From assembly GCF_003207955.1 (NCBI RefSeq), contig NZ_NOXG01000001.1:248001-312000 (forward strand): a DNA stretch of 64,000 bases, read 5' to 3'. The DNA is from Novacetimonas pomaceti. GTDB lineage: Bacteria; Pseudomonadota; Alphaproteobacteria; Acetobacterales; Acetobacteraceae. The notes under the pieces are model-generated. The model made no database searches. It worked only from the letters and a program-made list of their open reading frames with translations, and had not been told where the DNA came from. The position numbers were made by a program, and so were the translations under genes. Below are positions 17,399 to 25,882 of this stretch, piece by piece (position 1 is the first letter of the stretch; each line of letters opens with the position of its first letter).

Positions 17399-18280
17399 AT
17401 GACCCGTCCCCTTCTTCTGGACCTGACTGGCGCGCCGCAGGATATGGTGGCGCTCGTAATGGCGATGCAGGTTCCCGACATGCTCAATCCGATCGCCGTT
17501 ACGACAGGGGGGAGCGGGACGCAGGCGCGTCATGCCGCCGATCTGGCCCGCACGGTGCTGCACAGGGCAGGGCGGCCGGATATTCCCGTCCATGCCGGCA
17601 GCGGCCTTTCGCTGTTTCCGGCACCCGGCGCGGTCATGGCACAGGCACGCGCGGCGGGAGGGGAGTGTGAATTTCCTGCCCCTGCAATCATCCGCCATGT
17701 CATGGCCCAGCCCGCGGACAGCGTCAGCATCTGCTGTACCGGCGCATTGACCAACGTGGCGCTGGCGCTGCTGCAGGAACCGCGCCTGGGTGCCCATCTG
17801 CATGGCATCGTGATCCTGGCGGATGCCGGTGGGGGAGCGGGGCGGGACCGCAACATCCATGCGGACCCCGAGGCCGCGGCCATCGTCCTTGCCTCTGGCG
17901 TGCCGGTGACGGTGCTGCCGCGTTCGTGTGTCGTGCGGGTCACGGCGGACACCATCTGGATGGAACGCCTGGCGCTGCTTGCCGGCCGGGGCTGTGTCGG
18001 CGGACTGGCGCATCAGCTTCTGCGCGATGGCGGGACGGCGGACGTGCCGCTGGCCGCTGCGGTCGCGGTCATTTCCCTGCTGTGCCCGCAACTGTTCGGT
18101 GGCCGCCTGGCGCATCTGGCGGTGGAATGTCGCGGCGAACTGACCCGTGGCATGCTGGTGCCGGATGATGGCGGCCCCGATAATATCGCCCCCAATGCCT
18201 TTATACTGCACGGGGTCAATGTGGATGCCTGCCGCGAAGTGGCCCGCGACCTGCTGCTGCACGCCGCGGGCATGGCATGA
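17399..18280 (+). CDS. Nucleoside-hydrolase-fold protein with degraded catalytic motif
   Basis: 293 residues; the fold is that of the inosine/uridine-preferring nucleoside hydrolases. Conserved parts: VTTGGSGTQARHAADLARTVL, GRPDIPVHAGS, TNVALALL and NIHADPEAAAIVLASGVPVTVLP. The N-terminal calcium/catalytic signature, normally DxDPGxDD, reads DLTGAPQD here: of the four aspartates only the first and last remain. The C-terminal HD pair is also absent (ADVPLAAAVAV instead). It is therefore probably not a nucleoside hydrolase, and may bind a ligand or have a new activity. It follows the ABC permease by 114 bp; the ATG at 17399 has a weak GGAAG site. Confidence 0.8.
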   Translation: MTRPLLLDLTGAPQDMVALVMAMQVPDMLNPIAVTTGGSGTQARHAADLARTVLHRAGRPDIPVHAGSGLSLFPAPGAVMAQARAAGGECEFPAPAIIRHVMAQPADSVSICCTGALTNVALALLQEPRLGAHLHGIVILADAGGGAGRDRNIHADPEAAAIVLASGVPVTVLPRSCVVRVTADTIWMERLALLAGRGCVGGLAHQLLRDGGTADVPLAAAVAVISLLCPQLFGGRLAHLAVECRGELTRGMLVPDDGGPDNIAPNAFILHGVNVDACREVARDLLLHAAGMA

Positions 18281-18330
18281 GCGCAACGGCGCGGGCGCGA
18301 AATATACCGCACCGGGGAAAAATACCCCTC

Positions 18331-18348
18331 ATGACGCCCCCATGACGG
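18331..18348 (-). promoter_or_regulatory. Pho-box-like direct repeat upstream of pst operon
   Basis: On the minus strand the sequence reads CCGTCAT-GGGG-GCGTCAT: two 7-mers with an 11-bp period, the geometry of the PhoB box (consensus CTGTCAT-N4-CTGTCAT). Both halves keep GTCAT. It lies about 125 bp before pstC. Orientation opposite to the operon is tolerable for a direct-repeat activator site but not ideal. Confidence 0.45.
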
Positions 18349-18471
18349 TTGCAGGATGGATGGCCGGTCCAGTAATGGTCCGGGCAGGGAACGCGCCCGG
18401 CGGGCACCATGCCCGCGTGTGGGCGGCGCCATGGATATGACGGAGCGCCGGATACGGCTGGGGTCTTCTGT

Positions 18472-19434
18472 ATGGATCAGTCTATGACATCCTCTGATTC
18501 GCTGACGGGGGATACGCGCGGGAAAGGGGATGCGATCTTCGCTGCGATCGTCCGTTGCAGCGCCCTGCTGATTCTGCTGGGGCTGGGCGGCATGATCGCG
18601 GTCATGGCGTGGGGCGCGCGCGGGGCGTTCGCGACGTTTGGCCCCGGTTTTGTCCTTGATCCCGCATGGAACCCGGTAACGCAGCATTTCGGCGCGGCGG
18701 CTCCGGTGTTCGGCACGCTGGTCACGGCGCTGGTGTCCATCGTGATCGCCGTGCCGCTGGCGTTCGGCATCGCCTTCTGGCTGACGGAAATCGCGTCGGC
18801 CCGGCTGGCCAGCATCATCGGGATCGCGATCCAGCTGCTGGCGGCGGTCCCTTCGATCATTTTCGGCATGTGGGGCTTTACCGTCATCGTGCCCCTGATG
18901 GCGCGGTACGTGGAACCGGCGGCGTCGCATACGCTCGGGCGCGTGCCGGGGGTGGGGGCGCTGTTTCGCGGCGCGCCGTACGGAACCGGCTTCCTGACGG
19001 GGGGCATCATACTCGCGGTCATGATCACGCCCTTCATTTCGGCCGTCATGCGCGATGTCTTTACCTCCATGCCCGCCGTGCTGAAGGAAAGCGCCTACGG
19101 GCTCGGCATGACCCGGTGGGAGGTGATGCGCCGCATCGTGCTGCCATGGTCGCGCACGGCGGTAGTCGGCGGCATCATGCTGGGGCTGGGCCGCGCGCTG
19201 GGCGAGACGATGGCCATCACCTTCGTCATCGGCAATGCCAATCATATCGGCTGGTCGCTGTTTTCGCCGGGCAACACCATCGCGTCGCTGATCGCGCTGG
19301 AGTTTCCGGAAAGCGCGATGGGCAGCCTCAAATTCTCCTCCCTGATGGCGGCCGGTTTCCTGCTGATGGTGATTTCATTCACGACGCTGGTCTGTTCGCG
19401 CTGGCTGCTGCGTTCCGCGCGGGTGGGCAAGTAA
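18472..19434 (+). CDS. pstC: Phosphate ABC transporter permease PstC
   Basis: 320 residues with about six membrane helices. One half of the inner-membrane channel of the high-affinity phosphate importer PstSCAB. Seen: FGPGFVLDPAWNPVTQHFGAAAPVFGTLVTALVSIVIAVPLAFGIAFWLTE, typical of PstC, and the EAA loop KESAYGLGMTRWEVMRRIVLPWSRTAVVGGIMLGLGRALGETMA. An ATG at 18484 is an alternative start. First gene of pstCAB-phoU. The phosphate-binding protein gene pstS, usually first, is missing here. Confidence 0.95.
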   Translation: MDQSMTSSDSLTGDTRGKGDAIFAAIVRCSALLILLGLGGMIAVMAWGARGAFATFGPGFVLDPAWNPVTQHFGAAAPVFGTLVTALVSIVIAVPLAFGIAFWLTEIASARLASIIGIAIQLLAAVPSIIFGMWGFTVIVPLMARYVEPAASHTLGRVPGVGALFRGAPYGTGFLTGGIILAVMITPFISAVMRDVFTSMPAVLKESAYGLGMTRWEVMRRIVLPWSRTAVVGGIMLGLGRALGETMAITFVIGNANHIGWSLFSPGNTIASLIALEFPESAMGSLKFSSLMAAGFLLMVISFTTLVCSRWLLRSARVGK

Positions 19435-20340
19435 ATGGGCGCGCGCGAAACATCCGCCCGCGTGGACGCCCCATGTAGCGGCGCGGGCTGGCGGCGCGAC
19501 AGCGCGTCGGATGCCCGCAGGCGCATTGCCGACCGTATCGCGACGGGGTTCTGCTATGTCACCACGGCGCTCGTCCTGCTGATGCTGACCTCCATCCTGT
19601 ATGTGCTGCTGCGCAACGGGCTGGCGGGCATTTCGTGGCGGACCTTTACCCATGTCACCCTTGCGCCGGGCCATGGCGGGGGGCTTGCCAATGCCATCGC
19701 CGGCAGCCTGATCCAGACGGGGCTTGCCGTGCTGATCGGCGCGCCGGCCGGGCTGCTGGCCGGGATTTACCTTGCGGAATTCTCCGCCACGGACGGGCGG
19801 CTTCTGGGGGCGGTGCGGTTCGTCTCCGACCTGCTGCTTTCCGCGCCCTCCATTCTGGTCGGGCTGTTCATCTACATGATCATCGTGGTGCCGTCGGGGC
19901 ATTTCTCCGGCATTGCCGGGGCGCTCGCGCTGGCGATGCTGGTGGTGCCGGTGGTGGTGCGCACGACGGAGGACATGCTGCGCCTTGTCCCCGTCGCCAT
20001 GCGCGAGGCCGCGTTCGCGCTGGGCGCGCCGCGCTGGCGGGTGATCCTGTTCATCTGCCTGCGCGCCGCGCGCGACGGCGTCGCGACCGGCATCCTGCTG
20101 GCGCTGGCGCGCGTGTCGGGTGAAACCGCGCCGCTGCTGTTTACCTCGCTGGGGAACATGAACTGGTCCGTGCGCCCGGATGCGCCCATGGCCAGCCTGC
20201 CGATCGCCATCTATCAGTATGCCGGGTCGGCCTATCCCGACTGGACCCAGATGGCATGGACGGGGGCGCTGCTGATCACGACTGGAATACTGATGATAAA
20301 TATCGCCGTGCGCGTTGGGCTGGGGCGTAACAGGAAATGA
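19435..20340 (+). CDS. pstA: Phosphate ABC transporter permease PstA
   Basis: 301 residues with six membrane helices. Second channel subunit of the phosphate importer. Typical segments: RIADRIATGFCYVTTALVLLMLTSILYVLL, NAIAGSLIQTGLAVLIGAPAGLLAGIYLAEF, VRTTEDMLRLVPVAMREAAFALGAPRWRVI (EAA loop) and RVSGETAPLLFTSLGN. The ATG follows the pstC stop with no gap, and the stop overlaps pstB by 4 bp. Confidence 0.96.
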   Translation: MGARETSARVDAPCSGAGWRRDSASDARRRIADRIATGFCYVTTALVLLMLTSILYVLLRNGLAGISWRTFTHVTLAPGHGGGLANAIAGSLIQTGLAVLIGAPAGLLAGIYLAEFSATDGRLLGAVRFVSDLLLSAPSILVGLFIYMIIVVPSGHFSGIAGALALAMLVVPVVVRTTEDMLRLVPVAMREAAFALGAPRWRVILFICLRAARDGVATGILLALARVSGETAPLLFTSLGNMNWSVRPDAPMASLPIAIYQYAGSAYPDWTQMAWTGALLITTGILMINIAVRVGLGRNRK

Positions 20341-21128
20341 ACGTGGAAAACGTGGAAGATGCACGCCAGGCGTCCGGGGTCGCCATTTCGGTCCGCAACC
20401 TCGATTTCTATTACGGCGCGCACCATGCGCTGAAGGATATCTCGATCGATTTTCCCGACCGCCAGGTCACGGGCATGATCGGTCCGTCGGGCTGTGGCAA
20501 ATCGACGCTGCTGCGGGTGCTCAACCGCATGTATGACCTCTATCCGGGGCAGCGCGCCACGGGGGAGGTCATTTTTGACGGCTGCAACATCCTTGGGCCG
20601 GGCGTGGACCTTAATGTCCTGCGCGCGCGCGTGGGCATGGTGTTCCAGAAGCCCACGCCGTTCCCGATGTCCATCTATGACAACATCGCCTTTGGCGTGC
20701 GGCTGCATGAACGCCTTTCGCGCGCGGACATGGACATGCGGGTCGAGGACGTGCTGCGCCGTGTCGCCCTGTGGCCGGAGGTCAAGGACCGCCTTGGCGC
20801 GTCGGCCGCCGCCCTGTCGGGCGGGCAGCAGCAGCGCCTGTGCATCGCGCGCACCATCGCCACCCGGCCGGAGGTCGTGCTCCTCGATGAACCGACCAGC
20901 GCGCTGGATCCCGTCTCCACCGCCCGGATCGAGGAGCTTCTGGATGAGCTCAAGGCGGATTTCACCATTGCCATCGTGACCCACAACCTCCAGCAGGCCG
21001 CCAGATGCGCCGATCAGGTCGCCTTTTTCTATATGGGGGAGGTCGTGGAGGTCGAAAGCGCGGATCGCATGTTCACCGCCCCGCGACAGCGCCGGACACA
21101 GGATTACATCACCGGCCGGTTTGGCTGA
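20337..21128 (+). CDS. pstB: Phosphate ABC transporter ATP-binding protein PstB
   Basis: 263 residues. ATPase of the phosphate importer. Walker A GPSGCGKSTLLRVLNRMYDL, then the PstB-specific VGMVFQKPTPFPMSIYDNIAFG, signature LSGGQQQRLCIARTI, Walker B VLLDEPTSALDP, and THNLQQAARCADQVAFFYMGE. Starts in an ATGA overlap with pstA. The sequence RRTQDYITGRFG closes it as in other PstB proteins. Confidence 0.97.
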   Translation: MNVENVEDARQASGVAISVRNLDFYYGAHHALKDISIDFPDRQVTGMIGPSGCGKSTLLRVLNRMYDLYPGQRATGEVIFDGCNILGPGVDLNVLRARVGMVFQKPTPFPMSIYDNIAFGVRLHERLSRADMDMRVEDVLRRVALWPEVKDRLGASAAALSGGQQQRLCIARTIATRPEVVLLDEPTSALDPVSTARIEELLDELKADFTIAIVTHNLQQAARCADQVAFFYMGEVVEVESADRMFTAPRQRRTQDYITGRFG

Positions 21129-21192
21129 GGCGACGCCGAGACGCGCGGCACGCGCGGGGATTTTTGCATACGGAGCAGGGGAGCGCAGGGTC

Positions 21193-21891
21193 ATGCCCGT
21201 CGGCGGCCATACGGTCACAAGTTACGAGCAGGAACTGACATCCCTGCGCCGCATGATGAACGAAATGGGAGGTCTGGTGGTCCGCCAGACCGAACTGGCC
21301 ATCCGCGCGATCATCGGGGCCGATCCCGACGCGGCGGCACAGGCGCGCGCGCTCGATCCGCAGGTCGATACGCTGGAACGCGACGTGGAGGCGCTGGCCA
21401 TACGCCTTCTGGCGCTGCGTTCGCCCATGGCCGGTGACCTGCGTGAAATCGTCTCCGCCCTGAAGGTCACGGGGGATCTGGAACGTATTGGCGATTATGC
21501 CGCCAGCATCGCCAAGCGCACGCTGCGCATCGGGACGTTCATGACCGAAATCCCGTGCGCCGGGCTGCGCACGATGGCGCAGCTCGTGCTGGAGAACCTG
21601 CGCGAAGCGGTCGCGGCCCTTTCCACCCATGACGGCGACAGGGCCATGCGGGCCTGGCGGGCGGATCCGGCGATCGACGAGATCTATACCGCGATGTTCC
21701 GTGAATTCGTCACATACATGATGGAAGATCCGCGCCAGATCGGCGCATGCACGAACCTGCTGTTCATAGCCAAGAATTTCGAGCGTATCGGCGACCATGC
21801 CACCAATATCGCCGAACGGGTTCATTATGTCGTGACGGGGGAGGTGCTGCCCGCCGAACGCCCGCGCGGGGCCGCGTCGCCGCAGGCATGA
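21193..21891 (+). CDS. phoU: Phosphate signalling protein PhoU
   Basis: 232 residues: two similar three-helix repeats (about 20-110 and 125-215). Each holds the family's metal-binding acidic motif, seen as GDLERIGDYAASIAKR and NFERIGDHATNIAERV. PhoU mutes the PhoR-PhoB response when phosphate is ample and limits Pst uptake. The ATG at 21193 follows a GGAGCGCAGGG ribosome site; an in-frame TTG at 21121, overlapping pstB, is less likely. Last gene of the operon. PhoB/PhoR genes are not nearby. Confidence 0.95.
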   Translation: MPVGGHTVTSYEQELTSLRRMMNEMGGLVVRQTELAIRAIIGADPDAAAQARALDPQVDTLERDVEALAIRLLALRSPMAGDLREIVSALKVTGDLERIGDYAASIAKRTLRIGTFMTEIPCAGLRTMAQLVLENLREAVAALSTHDGDRAMRAWRADPAIDEIYTAMFREFVTYMMEDPRQIGACTNLLFIAKNFERIGDHATNIAERVHYVVTGEVLPAERPRGAASPQA

Positions 21892-22052
21892 ACCGCCTTC
21901 GGACGCTGTCGGGTTTCTTACATTTTGTATCAAGAAGGCACGCTCCATCGCCTGCGCGATGACATACCCTCAGGTTGTGGCCCCCTTGTCGTACGCCGGG
22001 AGTCGGTGCAGGTTATGGGGGAAGTGTTATTACAACAGAGTGGAAGAATGCG

Positions 22053-22541
22053 ATGATCAAGAAGATGATTCTGGCCGCAGCCGTCGTGGGCGGCATCGCC
22101 GGCATGGGCGTGGAAAGCACGGCCGCAGTCGCCGCGCCGCCGGCGCCCCCGCCGTCCTGCCATGGCGCCCCCGGTGGCATGCCCTTCCTCGGCCAGGTCA
22201 GCCTGACCAAGGCGCAGCGCAAGAAGATCGACGCGATCCTGAAGGCCGATCATCCGGATTTCCATGCCGACATGGAAAAGGAATCCGGCCTGCATCACCA
22301 GATCCAGGACCTGCTTGCAACGCCGGGCAAGGTGGACCAGGCCCAGATCGTGTCGCTGCAGCAGCAGATCGCCAGCATCCATCAGGCGCATGAGGCCGAA
22401 CGCCTGCAGACCGCCATCCGCATCCATGATGTCCTGACCGCCGACCAGCTGACGCAGATCAAGGCCGCGCAGGACAAGGCCGACAGCCTGCATGCGCAGC
22501 TGCGCGCCCTGATGGCGCCGCCGTCACCTCCCACGCCCTGA
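22053..22541 (+). CDS. Exported Spy/CpxP-like helical protein (LTxxQ motifs)
   Basis: 162 residues. A signal peptide (MIKKMILAAAVVGGIAGMGV..., cleavage near AVAA) leads to a Pro-rich spacer (APPAPPPS), then an all-helical body. Two LTxxQ motifs, LTKAQRKKIDAIL and LTADQLTQIKAAQ, are the mark of the Spy/CpxP family of periplasmic stress chaperones. It is probably periplasmic. The start at 22053 has a GGAAGA site. Monocistronic, between phoU and the ffh promoter. Similarity rests on motif and architecture only. Confidence 0.75.
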   Translation: MIKKMILAAAVVGGIAGMGVESTAAVAAPPAPPPSCHGAPGGMPFLGQVSLTKAQRKKIDAILKADHPDFHADMEKESGLHHQIQDLLATPGKVDQAQIVSLQQQIASIHQAHEAERLQTAIRIHDVLTADQLTQIKAAQDKADSLHAQLRALMAPPSPPTP

Positions 22542-22600
22542 TTTCCACGTCCTTGCCACGTCCGCCCGTCCGGGCGCGACATGCCTGCGCCGGTCCGGTC

Positions 22601-22638
22601 ATGTAACCCTTGACAGGGCCTGCGCAGGAAAGTTACAT
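22601..22638 (+). promoter_or_regulatory. Candidate ffh promoter inside an inverted repeat
   Basis: TTGACA (22610-22615), a 17-bp spacer and TTACAT (22633-22638) form a sigma-70-like promoter. The whole unit is enclosed by ATGTAAC (22601-22607) and GTTACAT (22632-22638), a perfect 7-bp inverted repeat, with a CCTGCGCAGG palindrome at its centre. A regulator bound here would occlude the promoter. The ffh start is about 70 bp downstream. Confidence 0.5.
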
Positions 22639-22710
22639 CCACCACCACTATCAGGCACGTCACTTCGCGAAGGCTCGCGCAGTGGCGCGTATTCTTTTGG
22701 GGAAAAACCT

Positions 22711-24105
22711 TTGTTCGAGACGCTGTCAGGCAAGCTCTCCGGTGTGTTCGACGGCCTCGCCAAGCGCGGGGCGCTGTCGGAGGCCGACGTCACCGAAGCC
22801 ATGCGCGAAGTGCGTCTGGCGATGCTGGATGCCGACGTCGCGCTGCCGGTCGTCAAGGATTTCGTCAACAAGGTGCGCGAACGTGCCGTCGGGCATGAGG
22901 TGCTGGACAGCATCTCCCCCGGTCAGGCGGTCGCCAAGATCGTCAATGACGCGCTGATCGACGCGCTGGGCGGCGCGGGCGCGGTCCCGCTGAACCTCAG
23001 CGCCGTCCCGCCCGTGCCCATCCTGATGGTCGGGCTGCAGGGATCGGGCAAGACGACGACGTCTGGCAAGATCGCGCTGCGGCTGGCGACGCGCGAACGG
23101 CGCAAGGTCCTGCTCGCCAGTCTTGATACGCAGCGCCCGGCGGCCCAGCTGCAGCTGCAGCAGCTGGCCGAGCGCGCGGGCGTCGCCTCGCTTCCGATCG
23201 TGGCGGGGCAGTCGCCGGTGGAAATCGCCCGTCGCGCGATGGATGTCGGACGTCGCGAGGGATATGACATCGTCATCCTCGATACCGCCGGCCGCCTGTC
23301 GATCGACGAGGCGCTGATGGACGAGGTTCGGGCCATCCGCGCCGAAACCAGCCCGGCGGAGACGCTGCTGGTCGTCGATGCGATGACCGGGCAGGACGCG
23401 GTCAACACCGCCAAGGCCTTCAACGAGGCCGTAGGCGTTACCGGCGTGGTCATGACCCGCATGGATGGTGACGCGCGCGGGGGCGCCGCGCTGTCGATGC
23501 GCGCGATCACCGGCGCGCCCATCAAGCTGACGGGCTCGGGCGAGAAGCTCGACGCGCTGGAGGAATTCCATCCCGAACGTGTCGCCGGCCGTATCCTTGG
23601 CCTTGGCGATATCGCGGGACTGGTCGAAAAGGCCGCCGACACGCTCGACCACGAGGAGAGCGAGAAGATTGCAGCCAAGATGCTGCAGGGCAAGTTCGAC
23701 CTTGACGATTACGCGGCCCAGATCCGGCAGATCAACAAGATGGGGTCCATTTCGGGCATCCTGAACATGCTGCCGGGCATGGGCAAGCTGAAGGAGGCGA
23801 TGGGCGACAAGGAAATCGATACCTCGATCCTTGCGCGCCATCAGGCCATCATTTCATCCATGACCAAGGCGGAGCGCAAGACGCCCGCCATCATCAAGGC
23901 ATCGCGCAAGAAGCGCATTGCCGCAGGGTCAGGGACAACCGTGCAGGAAGTGAACCGGCTGCTCAAGCAGTACGACACGATGTCCTCGATGATGAAGCGG
24001 TTGAACAGGTTGGGGGTAAAGGGACTGATGCGTCAGGGCCTTTCCGCGCTGATGCCCGGCGGGGGACGTCCCCCCGGCGGCGGTGGCCGTCCGCCGTTTG
24101 GCTGA
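22711..24105 (+). CDS. ffh: Signal recognition particle GTPase Ffh
   Basis: 464 residues. Binds signal sequences on the ribosome with 4.5S RNA and docks with FtsY at the membrane. N domain (residues 1-90), G domain with GLQGSGKTTTSGKI (P-loop, about residue 107), DTAGR, TRMDGDARGGAALS, and a Met-rich M domain (MGSISGILNMLPGMGKLKEAM). The tail is Gly/Pro-rich (GGGRPPGGGGRPPFG). Start is TTG at 22711, 5 bp after a GGGGAA site and matching the family's MFETLSGKL start. First gene of ffh-rpsP-rimM-trmD-rplS. Confidence 0.97.
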   Translation: MFETLSGKLSGVFDGLAKRGALSEADVTEAMREVRLAMLDADVALPVVKDFVNKVRERAVGHEVLDSISPGQAVAKIVNDALIDALGGAGAVPLNLSAVPPVPILMVGLQGSGKTTTSGKIALRLATRERRKVLLASLDTQRPAAQLQLQQLAERAGVASLPIVAGQSPVEIARRAMDVGRREGYDIVILDTAGRLSIDEALMDEVRAIRAETSPAETLLVVDAMTGQDAVNTAKAFNEAVGVTGVVMTRMDGDARGGAALSMRAITGAPIKLTGSGEKLDALEEFHPERVAGRILGLGDIAGLVEKAADTLDHEESEKIAAKMLQGKFDLDDYAAQIRQINKMGSISGILNMLPGMGKLKEAMGDKEIDTSILARHQAIISSMTKAERKTPAIIKASRKKRIAAGSGTTVQEVNRLLKQYDTMSSMMKRLNRLGVKGLMRQGLSALMPGGGRPPGGGGRPPFG

Positions 24106-24164
24106 TGGCGCGTCACGTTTCCCTGTGTTTGTGTGTTTTACGAGTTATTTGTGGAGAAGTCTGA

Positions 24165-24509
24165 ATGAGCCTCAAGATCCGCCTTGCACGCGCTGGTGCG
24201 AAGAAGCGTCCCTACTACCACATCGTCGTGGCCGACAGCCGTTCGCCCCGCGATGGCCGCTTTATCGAAAAGGTCGGTTCCTACAACCCGATGCTGCCGT
24301 CCGACCATGCCGACCGCGTGCGTCTGGTGGGTGAGCGCATCACCCACTGGCTGTCCAACGGCGCGCTGCCGACCGACCGCGTCGCCCGCTTCCTGGGCAA
24401 TGCCGGCTTGGCGCCGAAGCCGACCTGGAACGAGCAGCCGAAGAAGTCCGCGCCGAAGAAGCGCGCGCAGGAACGCGCCGCTGCTGCGGCCGCGGCTGCC
24501 GCGGCCTGA
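24165..24509 (+). CDS. rpsP: 30S ribosomal protein S16
   Basis: 114 residues. Core S16 sequence MSLKIRLARAGAKKRPYYHIVVADSRSPRDGRFIEKVGSYNP is canonical. The C-terminus is extended by a lysine-rich stretch and a run of about ten alanines, common in alphaproteobacterial S16. Strong GGAGAAG ribosome site before the ATG. Second in the ffh-to-rplS cluster. Confidence 0.97.
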   Translation: MSLKIRLARAGAKKRPYYHIVVADSRSPRDGRFIEKVGSYNPMLPSDHADRVRLVGERITHWLSNGALPTDRVARFLGNAGLAPKPTWNEQPKKSAPKKRAQERAAAAAAAAAA

Positions 24510-24549
24510 GGCCCGGCGGTAGACAGGCAGGCACGATAGAAGGCAGGCG

Positions 24550-25107
24550 ATGTATCGCGATCGTATCCTGATGGGCGTGGTGGGGCGGCCGCATGGCGTG
24601 CGTGGGCTTGTGCATGTGCACAGCTATGCCGCCGTGCCCGAAGACCTTGCCCGTTACGGGGCGGTGCGCGATGAACACGGGAATGTCTGGCATCTGTCAT
24701 GGCGGGGCAAAGGGATTGCCGAACTGCGTGACGCGGCGGGGCAGGCCATCGCCAGCCGTGAGGACGCGCAGGGGCTGGTCAACCGCAGGCTGTATGTGGA
24801 TCGCGCGGAACTGCCCGAACCTGAGGAAGACGAATTCTATGTCGCCGACCTTGTCGGGCTGCATGTGATCGAACAGGGGACGGTGCCGCCGCGTGATCTG
24901 GGTCAGGTTCGTCTGGTCCATGATTACGGCGCGGGCGTCAGCCTGGAAATTGTCGGGTCGCAGGGCATGGTCCTGCTGCCGTTCACGCGGGCCTGCGTGC
25001 CCGTGGTGGACATGGCGGCGCGCCGGATCGAGGTCGTGCTGCCCGACGAGATCGAGGTCCCGGCCGAGTTCTTCCCCGGCGATGGCGCGGCGGAGCCCGT
25101 GGCATGA
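24550..25107 (+). CDS. rimM: 16S rRNA processing protein RimM
   Basis: 185 residues. Assists assembly of the 30S head and binds S19. N-terminal RimM domain starts MGVVGRPHGVRGLVHVHSYA. The PRC-barrel half follows from about residue 95 (EDEFYVADLVGLHVIEQG ... GQVRLVHDYGAGVSLEI), ending VVLPDEIEVP. The stop overlaps trmD by 4 bp. Position between rpsP and trmD is the standard order. Confidence 0.96.
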   Translation: MYRDRILMGVVGRPHGVRGLVHVHSYAAVPEDLARYGAVRDEHGNVWHLSWRGKGIAELRDAAGQAIASREDAQGLVNRRLYVDRAELPEPEEDEFYVADLVGLHVIEQGTVPPRDLGQVRLVHDYGAGVSLEIVGSQGMVLLPFTRACVPVVDMAARRIEVVLPDEIEVPAEFFPGDGAAEPVA

Positions 25108-25853
25108 CGACGTGGCAGGCGACGGCCCTGACGCTGTTCCCCGAGATGTTTCCCGGCCCGCTCGGCTATTCGCTGGCGGGACGCGCGCTGCGCGAGGGGA
25201 TCTGGTCGATGGAAACGCAGGACCTGCGCAACCATGGGCTGGGCCGGCATCGCAACATCGACGATACGCCATTCGGCGGCGGGGCCGGCATGGTCATGCG
25301 GCCCGATGTCGTATCGGCGGCGCTGGAGGATGTCGATCCCGCCGGGCGTCCCGTGATCTATCCCACCCCGCGTGGTCGCACCCTGACGCAGTCGGACGTG
25401 CGGCGGTATGCGTCGGGGCCGGGGGTCGTCGTGCTGTGTGGCCGGTATGAAGGCGTGGACGAACGGGTGCTGGAGGCACGCGATATCGAACAGGTCTCCA
25501 TCGGTGACTATATCCTGTCGGGAGGCGAGGTCGCGGCCCTCGTGCTGCTTGATGCCTGCGTGCGGCTGCTGCCGGGCGTCATGGGATCGGACAGCAGCGC
25601 GACCGAGGAAAGCTTCTCCGGCGGTCTGCTTGAATACCCGCATTATACTAGGCCGGCACGGTGGGAGGGGCATGACGTGCCCGATGTCCTGCTGTCCGGT
25701 GATCATGGCGCCATTGCCCGGTGGCGCCATGAAATGGCCGAGATGGCAACGCGGCAGCGGCGTCCCGACCTGTGGGCCGCCTATGCGGCGCGTGCCGGCG
25801 AAGATATCTCCCGACCTGCCGGCATGCATGCCGGCGTGGATCGGCTGAACTGA
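25104..25853 (+). CDS. trmD: tRNA (guanine-N1-)-methyltransferase
   Basis: 249 residues. Methylates G37 of tRNAs, guarding the reading frame. SPOUT knot motifs are clear: YPTPRGRTLTQ, VVLCGRYEGVDERVLEA and SIGDYILSGGEVAALVL, with the early FGGGAGMVMRPD. The C-terminal YTRPARWEGHDVPDVLLSGDH segment is specific to TrmD. Starts in an ATGA overlap with rimM. Confidence 0.97.
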   Translation: MTTWQATALTLFPEMFPGPLGYSLAGRALREGIWSMETQDLRNHGLGRHRNIDDTPFGGGAGMVMRPDVVSAALEDVDPAGRPVIYPTPRGRTLTQSDVRRYASGPGVVVLCGRYEGVDERVLEARDIEQVSIGDYILSGGEVAALVLLDACVRLLPGVMGSDSSATEESFSGGLLEYPHYTRPARWEGHDVPDVLLSGDHGAIARWRHEMAEMATRQRRPDLWAAYAARAGEDISRPAGMHAGVDRLN

Positions 25854-25882
25854 ATACAAACCAATCAACCAAGGACCCGATC

